A stretch of 32,151 bases of DNA from positions 1 through 32,151 of the forward strand of contig JAITBJ010000048.1 in the NCBI GenBank assembly GCA_031283665.1, given 5' to 3'. A program made the position numbers and the translations under genes. Shown in pieces: positions 27,201-32,151 of this stretch (the stretch's first letter is position 1; each line of letters starts with the position of its first letter). Origin of the DNA: Candidatus Opitulatrix cubana. GTDB taxonomy: Bacteria > Actinomycetota > Actinomycetes > Actinomycetales > Bifidobacteriaceae. The notes under the pieces were generated by a model that worked only from the letters and a program-made list of their open reading frames with translations, was not told the origin of the DNA and ran no database searches.

Positions 27201-28583
27201 GATTTAAATTGGGTGCGACAAGCTGATACTGATGAAATTTACAAAGATGATAAAACCTTTTTGGAAATAAATTCGAAAACAGGACTTTATCCTTTATATG
27301 TTACAACTAGTTTATTATATCACTTTATTCAACGAAATAAAAGAGGAACTAATTTTGATATTCAAAATGAAAAAGTATCAGAAATAATCAAGAATCAAAT
27401 TTACGTAATTGCAAAAACCCCAATGGCTAAGACAATAACTCAAAGAACTTTAGCCGGTTATAAAAATTGGGATTCAAATATTCAGTACTTCCCTGAAATT
27501 ACAAAAAAATTGAAAAATGATATTTTGGCTGTGAAAGAAGATGTTTTGAAAAGGTTTAACAAGGGAGAAAATATGAGATTTGATGTAGTAGTAGGTAATC
27601 CGCCGTATCACGAGCAAAAGGGAGGCACCAAAAATGCAGATATTTGGCAATATTTTGTTTTTTGTGCGAATAAAATGGGAAGATATGTTTCTATGGTGCA
27701 TCCAGCAAGATGGATTATTCCGAAAAAACAAATGGAAAAGATAAAAAATCAAATTATTGATTCTGGACTATATTATTTTGACTATTTTCCTGATGCGAAG
27801 ATCTTGTTTCCAAATACTCTTATTGATGGTGGAATTACAATAACAGCTTATAAAAAGAACTATAAAGAAAAAATAAAGTATTCACAAAATGGTAATTATA
27901 AAGGAATTTTTAATCCACATGAAAAGTTTTTTATAAATTTGTTCGAAGAGGAAATTTTTGGCAAATTAAATCCAGGTATTTTTGGTGGAGGATCTATGAA
28001 TGATAGAGTTTTAGGTAATTTGGGGAGTCTTGGTGGAAGTGAATTCGGTTATAGTAAAACGAAGCACATTTTATATTTAAAGAGCAGCTCCAAAGAATTA
28101 GAATCACCTGTTAGAATATGGGCAAATAATGATTATGGCAAGGGAAGTCGTTTTAATTGGTATTATATTGAGGAGTCAATATTGAATAACTCTCCTAAAG
28201 CATTATTTGAAAATAGAAAAGTTATGCTTGATAAAAAAGGACATGCTATTACGGAGAGAAAGGCAAATATAATAAATAATGAACCAAAAATTGTTGATAA
28301 AAAAGTAATTGCTAGCGGAGATGTTTTTTTTATAATTCCAGAAAATGATAATGATTATGAGTTGAAATTAATAAGTAGTATGTTTAAGACAAAAACTGTA
28401 CGATTTTTGATGTCAATAACCCAAAAGGATCTATATGTTAGAGGCTTAGAAAATATACCGGATTATACATATTTTATAGATATGTTGAATGGAAAGCTGT
28501 TTACAGATGAGTGGTTCTATGAAAAGTTTGATTTTAGTCTGGAATTAATAAATCACATAGAAACTGTTATATCTGCGAAATAA
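24261..28583 (+). CDS. Fused SF2 helicase and Eco57I-like methyltransferase (NPPY half), with possible N-terminal GIY-YIG-like domain
   Basis: MRFGKTLAAYQLI Walker A-like; LTHRPVVSDSW; DLIVFDEAHEG (DEAH); LELSGTPFN; LQAAFRAQTP motif VI-like; C-terminal MRFDVVVGNPPYHEQ. Confidence 0.87.
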   Translation: MSEIRMSTNTINRTDTTNFEFLKLEPDDWEVNKRFQEYYRRAQFIEGLYVKDNYQNTIKQAEKFIIDLLNDNTALKSMDTYATEDEVTDEKTKSLIWLKNIWLYLKQIAIECKQTIESEFTEPIAKDLYKPSERKLIYIQTADNSSGNWGVYSGYEKIGDATADPSKNSLDFQPNSEYLRNQAKRNRINDYMKTAGVPYKIDWAELAYKSVDKSWFRDYDVFNVLKRSGYKRSEKLDGNEWWKVNLEDAKKAIEAVKENREVIDGPKIDMDEIVLRNEQNEAVWKTIKVFETKNRMLWNAKMRFGKTLAAYQLIRESDYQRVLVLTHRPVVSDSWFDDFNKLKMDEKGYRYGSQKGESIESLLKSSKKFVYFASMQDLRGSSQVGGKYGEKNEFVFSTDWDLIVFDEAHEGTQTELAQNVENAVKNFGTKILELSGTPFNLIENYEENQVFTWDYVMEQEAKLRWNVEKPDVPNPYETLPKVNMFTFEMKNKTKYEDTSKAFNFREFFRLRDNQSDTNERGEKSFVHENDVKKFLDEITKESDTNFPYSTDKFRNELRHSLWLLPGVAEAKVLKSLMDKHSIFGKEYTVINIVDNNDSEDASEGDLDRVRSAITDKPWETKTITLTVRKLTAGVNIPEWTAVMFLNNTNSPTNYLQAAFRAQTPYSNEVQGQKKNCYIFDFAPDRALTVVTESVALNSGVGKRNTPEQKEKMSKLLNFLPILGMRDNKMKPFNVQQMLTQLKTVYAEKAVRSGFDDDSLYSDALLTIDPDAAELLKKLKGIVGKTGVSKRNKDVDINNQGLTDEEYERAEKAKKKPTRQRTPEEQEAIDKQNNARRERKNAISILRGISIRIPLMIYGMKVDLSKDIDIETFVKEADDASWEEFMPTGVTKEMFRKQAKYYDSEVFIEAGRIIRARAKSYDDLPYIERAKQIALLIGTFKNPDKETVLTPWRVVNMQLSSTIGGLSFFNEDFSECKEDVSDLNWVRQADTDEIYKDDKTFLEINSKTGLYPLYVTTSLLYHFIQRNKRGTNFDIQNEKVSEIIKNQIYVIAKTPMAKTITQRTLAGYKNWDSNIQYFPEITKKLKNDILAVKEDVLKRFNKGENMRFDVVVGNPPYHEQKGGTKNADIWQYFVFCANKMGRYVSMVHPARWIIPKKQMEKIKNQIIDSGLYYFDYFPDAKILFPNTLIDGGITITAYKKNYKEKIKYSQNGNYKGIFNPHEKFFINLFEEEIFGKLNPGIFGGGSMNDRVLGNLGSLGGSEFGYSKTKHILYLKSSSKELESPVRIWANNDYGKGSRFNWYYIEESILNNSPKALFENRKVMLDKKGHAITERKANIINNEPKIVDKKVIASGDVFFIIPENDNDYELKLISSMFKTKTVRFLMSITQKDLYVRGLENIPDYTYFIDMLNGKLFTDEWFYEKFDFSLELINHIETVISAK
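27563..27575 (+). promoter_or_regulatory. Internal in-frame Shine-Dalgarno plus ATG at the start of the NPPY methyltransferase segment
   Basis: aaGGGAGaaaatATGAGATTTGATG; ATG at 27573 is in frame with 24261 (codon 1105). Confidence 0.45.
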
Positions 28584-28710
28584 AATATGTTCGTTTATAA
28601 TTCGTTTTTGAAAACACCCAGCAAAAGATAATAGAAAATATAGTTAATAATTAGAATATATTAAACATCTAAAACATACTCCAAATCCAAAAATTTAAGA
28701 TGAATTGGGG

Positions 28711-28733
28711 TATAATATACTTATTAGTATAAT
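28711..28733 (+). promoter_or_regulatory. Candidate promoter with overlapping dyad upstream of the AAA ATPase gene
   Basis: TATAAT 28711-28716 and a second TATAAT 28728-28733; dyad TATACT(28716-28721)-TATT-AGTATA(28726-28731). Confidence 0.45.
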
Positions 28734-28785
28734 CAAGCAGTAATTCTAAAAAATGTGGAACTCTATAATTATAAGTCTTAAATAG

Positions 28786-28831
28786 CCTTAAATAATAACT
28801 CAGCTGTTTGAGTTAAACAGTTGGATTAAGG
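28786..28831 (+). ncRNA. Structured 5' leader element or small RNA upstream of the AAA ATPase gene
   Basis: CAGCTGTTT(28801-28809)-GAGTT-AAACAGTTG(28815-28823) 9-bp stem with one G-U; flanking CCTTAA(28786-28791)/TTAAGG(28826-28831); competing AACTCA(28797-28802)/TGAGTT(28809-28814). Confidence 0.4.
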
Positions 28832-28933
28832 TAGATAGAGAAACTAAAATTTTTTAGGTTGCTCTTTAAGTAGAGAAATAAAATTCAGTGAATGAATATT
28901 TATACTTATTGATTAAAAGAATGAAAGGATAAA

Positions 28934-31108
28934 ATGATAATAGAAAAAGTACAAAATTTAAATAAAAAGTCTTGGAACGGGTATACTAATCCTGAGGATT
29001 TGATTTTTAAGCAAAGAAATATAATTTTTGGTTATAATGGTAGTGGCAAATCTTCATTAGCTGATGGCATCGTAGATGAGTTCCGTAGAAATAATGTAGT
29101 AAGAGATGATAACTTTAGATATTTTAATAAGGACTATCTTGGAAAAATATTGTTAAGCGAGAATAAAAATCTTAGAGGAGTAAAGGCGAGCTTTGGCAAG
29201 AAAAATGTTGATATCGAGAATGAAATTAATGAAAATAAAAAGAGACTTGATAAGACTAATTACCAAATAGAGGGATTGGAGGAGAAACTCAAAAAAATTG
29301 AAAATGATATAAACACTAGAATAAAAGAGATTTTTATGGAAAAAAAGGGAAATATTAATCTTAAACAAAAGTCTGGAAGTTTTAAAGAAAAAATTGAATT
29401 ATATAAAAAAGACTATAATTCTGTAAAAGAAAGTTTGTCAGATGTAGAACTGAAAAAAGCAAGTTCTGATACTGATTATGAAAAGTTATTGAATCAGATA
29501 GAAAGTCTAGACATAGGAACTTTAGAGTCATTTAACTTATCAAAGTCTGAAGAAATAAAAAATATTTGTGAATTTATAGATTATAGCTTGGAAAATGTAC
29601 CCGAACAGGATTTACTTTTATGGTTAAATAAAGGTCTTCAATTCCATACGAATACAAAGAATTGTGAATTTTGTGATGGCAAATTATATATTGAAAAGAT
29701 AAGGTTTAAGATAAAAAAATATAATGAAAATAAAAAGGCAAAAGATGAAGCAACAATAAGAGAATTTTATAATAATTTGTCGACTTTTTGTAAATCTGTT
29801 TATGAAATATATAATAAAAAGGATTTAGTTAAATCTTTTATAGATATAGACGAACAGTTTTATTTAGATCTTGAAAACTACAGTAAGGAAATATTAGGAG
29901 TCCAGCAAATACTAAAAGATAAATTAGAAAAAATGGAAAAGTTAATAAATTTTGATATTCTTCATTTTTCTAAAAGTGTATCTTGTATCGTTGAAATATA
30001 TGAGATGATAAAACTAGGAAAAGAAAAGTTGATTGATGTTTACAAGGAGCGATTTATTAATATTAATCAAATTATAAGAGGTGCAATTGGATATGGAGTT
30101 ATTAATGATTCTTTTATTATAAAAAATACTAATGATTATAATAATATTGAGAATGATCAAATAAAACTAGAAAAAGAAAGAAAGTCAGTTCTACAAAATA
30201 TAAAAACTCTTGTAGATGAAAAATCATCGGTTAAGGATTTTTGCGATTTTTTAAATGATGTTCTACATGGATTAAATAGCAATTTAAAGCTTAAAATACA
30301 AGGTAATGATTATGTAATAAAGACAAGGGATGACACAAATTTAGCTATTAAAGATATAAGCGAAGGTGAGAAGAATATGTTAATGCTGTTGTTCTTTTAT
30401 TTTGAATTATTTAATGATAATAAACAAAAAGATTTTAAAAAAGAAATTAAGTTAATTATAATAGATGACCCAATTTCTTCATTAGATAATCACAATTCTT
30501 TTTATGTTTTAGATTTGATTAGAAAAATTTTAAATCTAAAAGAAAATTTTCAGCTATTTATTTTTACACATTCTTGGGATAATTTTTGTAATCTTACGTT
30601 TGGTAAAAAAGGCGCCGAAAACAATTTTAGATTTTTTGAAGTATACAAAAATTTTGATGGTGAAAGTCAATTAAAAACCCAAAAATGTTTGACGAAACCA
30701 TATAAATATAACTTTATAAAGTTATTAGAATTTTCGGAAAAGAAGGATGCTAGTCAGTTTACAGATTGTGAAATATATCATTATCCAAATTTATTAAGGA
30801 TTGTTTTAGAGGAATATATAAGTTTTATTCTTCAAGACGAAAGCGTTCAACCAAATAGTAATGTTTCAAATAAAAATAAAATTATAAAAGTATTATATAA
30901 TGAAGAACCAGATAAGGTAGGAGATGATGAAAGAATAAGATTAGAGTCCTTTCTTAGCGTTTGTAATATTTTATCACATGAATTTTCACGCAGCCCAGAC
31001 GATATTCTAAATGCTGCTAAATTCTTTTTAGAAAGAATAAAAAAAACTAATAAACAACATTATGACAGTATAGATGGATCAAGATGGCAAACTAAAGAGC
31101 AGATATGA
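28934..31108 (+). CDS. AAA_13/RloC-PrrC-like ATPase with coiled coil and CxxC zinc-hook motif
   Basis: IIFGYNGSGKSSLADGI Walker A; FRYFNKDYLGKILLSENKNLRGVKASFGKKN; NCEFCDGKL at coiled-coil apex; ISEGEKNMLMLLFFYFELF signature; LIIIDDPISSLDNHN Walker B; FIFTHSWDNFC. Confidence 0.82.
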   Translation: MIIEKVQNLNKKSWNGYTNPEDLIFKQRNIIFGYNGSGKSSLADGIVDEFRRNNVVRDDNFRYFNKDYLGKILLSENKNLRGVKASFGKKNVDIENEINENKKRLDKTNYQIEGLEEKLKKIENDINTRIKEIFMEKKGNINLKQKSGSFKEKIELYKKDYNSVKESLSDVELKKASSDTDYEKLLNQIESLDIGTLESFNLSKSEEIKNICEFIDYSLENVPEQDLLLWLNKGLQFHTNTKNCEFCDGKLYIEKIRFKIKKYNENKKAKDEATIREFYNNLSTFCKSVYEIYNKKDLVKSFIDIDEQFYLDLENYSKEILGVQQILKDKLEKMEKLINFDILHFSKSVSCIVEIYEMIKLGKEKLIDVYKERFININQIIRGAIGYGVINDSFIIKNTNDYNNIENDQIKLEKERKSVLQNIKTLVDEKSSVKDFCDFLNDVLHGLNSNLKLKIQGNDYVIKTRDDTNLAIKDISEGEKNMLMLLFFYFELFNDNKQKDFKKEIKLIIIDDPISSLDNHNSFYVLDLIRKILNLKENFQLFIFTHSWDNFCNLTFGKKGAENNFRFFEVYKNFDGESQLKTQKCLTKPYKYNFIKLLEFSEKKDASQFTDCEIYHYPNLLRIVLEEYISFILQDESVQPNSNVSNKNKIIKVLYNEEPDKVGDDERIRLESFLSVCNILSHEFSRSPDDILNAAKFFLERIKKTNKQHYDSIDGSRWQTKEQI

Positions 31109-31150
31109 GAACTAATATGCTATCGACTTTAAACATTTAAATTTTTATTT

Positions 31151-31873
31151 TTATAGTTTTACAATTTTTTTGTGTATTTCCTTTTGTTCTAAATCTATTA
31201 TAATTGCCAAAACAGTATTGTAGGTGCTATCATACCAATATTCTAAATCTTCTATGGGAACTTTAATTTTAGTGTGTCGTATATCTAAAATATCATTAAC
31301 TAATCTTTTGTAATCTGTTCTAAGTTGTTTATTTAAAGTAGGATTTTTAATTAATTCTTCTATGCTATTTGCTGTAAATTTTAAAATATTTTTCTTTTCC
31401 TCAAGACTATTAGAAAAATGATTATATTCAAATAGTTTTAATGATAAATTTATATCGTCATTAGAAATCAATTGGGCAGCTTGCGACATTTTAGAATTTG
31501 ATTCGACCACAATGTAGTGATTATTTACTTTAATTATTTCGTGGTTTAATTGTGACAAAGTGTATGTTATTATTTGAAACAAATTGTATAAACACGAAGC
31601 GAACTCGCTAGAATTATTTTTTAAATTATTGACTTTTAAAAATCCTAAAAATAAATAAACTATTTCACTCATATTAAATATTCTATTTGTAACCGATTTT
31701 TGAAAAATAACTAAATTATCAAAAAAAAGATTAAAATCTTGATTGTATTTAATTCGTAAATGTAAATGTTCTTCATCGTTTCTTTTAAAAAATAGATACT
31801 TGATAACATTTAAAATAGTTGTTTCTTTTATTTCGGAATCAGAATCTTGAAAAAAATTTAATGGCTCATCCAC
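31151..31873 (-). CDS. Hypothetical helical protein, convergent to the ATPase gene
   Basis: 240-aa ORF with GTG start; mostly helix-forming sequence; no recognised motif. Confidence 0.55.
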   Translation of the reverse strand: MDEPLNFFQDSDSEIKETTILNVIKYLFFKRNDEEHLHLRIKYNQDFNLFFDNLVIFQKSVTNRIFNMSEIVYLFLGFLKVNNLKNNSSEFASCLYNLFQIITYTLSQLNHEIIKVNNHYIVVESNSKMSQAAQLISNDDINLSLKLFEYNHFSNSLEEKKNILKFTANSIEELIKNPTLNKQLRTDYKRLVNDILDIRHTKIKVPIEDLEYWYDSTYNTVLAIIIDLEQKEIHKKIVKL

Positions 31874-32093
31874 TAAAAACTTTTTATTAATGATTTATTC
31901 TATTTGTATCCAGAGATCTGAAATGTTAGGATTTTGTGTGGTTATTATTTCGTAAATATTCTTCCTGGTCATAAATGTTCCTTATCTAATTGTAGTTTAA
32001 TTATTTTTATCCTTTCTGTTTCACATCTATTTCCAGTTTACCACATTGTCTGATAGACTAGATATATAAGACTTATTTTATAAGGAGAAAGAA

Positions 32094-32151
32094 ATGGCAG
32101 TACCAAAGTTTAAAACATCAAAAAGTCATACACGGAGCAGACGTGCGAATT
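32094..32151 (+). CDS. rpmF: 50S ribosomal protein L32, truncated by window edge
   Basis: MAVPKFKTSKSHTRSRRAN; SD aaggaga. Confidence 0.9.
   Translation, partial: MAVPKFKTSKSHTRSRRAN

Noticed and set aside
28850-28860. CTAAAATTTTTTAG in the ATPase leader as a terminator hairpin
   Set aside because: Short AU-only stem with a tiny loop and no following U-tract; not supportable alone.

Overview
AT-rich bacterial chromosome segment, most consistent with a low-GC actinobacterium. Supporting signs are the tRNA-Trp/secE/nusG/rplK/rplA block, a PASTA-domain Ser/Thr kinase, an LGFP-repeat amidase, bifunctional adhE and rpmF at the right edge. The left ~18.6 kb is mostly core genes: secE, nusG, rplK, rplA, rplS, lepB, adhE, amidase, PTS EIIBCA, sigma-70, pknB, ogt/MGMT, an MFS transporter and a GH3 glycosidase, plus tRNA-Trp and tRNA-Arg. 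From ~18.6 to ~32.0 kb lies an accessory island between the GH3 gene and rpmF. It carries membrane/acidic orphan proteins, a CoiA-like zinc protein, a restriction-modification-like pair and a RloC/PrrC-type AAA ATPase with a CxxC zinc-hook motif. In the R-M-like pair, the methyltransferase appears split around a helicase: the SAM-binding half is one protein, and the NPPY half is fused to the C-terminus of a 1440-aa SF2 helicase. Three patterns deserve a second look. (1) Tandem re-duplication of gene 3' ends, including the stop codon, at secE, rplK, adhE, the LGFP amidase and pknB. (2) A recurring TGn-TAnnnT-N6-ATG arrangement that predicts leaderless transcripts, frequent in the island. (3) Two C8/G8 homopolymer tracts in promoter regions of surface or membrane protein genes, which could allow phase variation. 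All functional calls come from motif recognition by eye; no searches were run.
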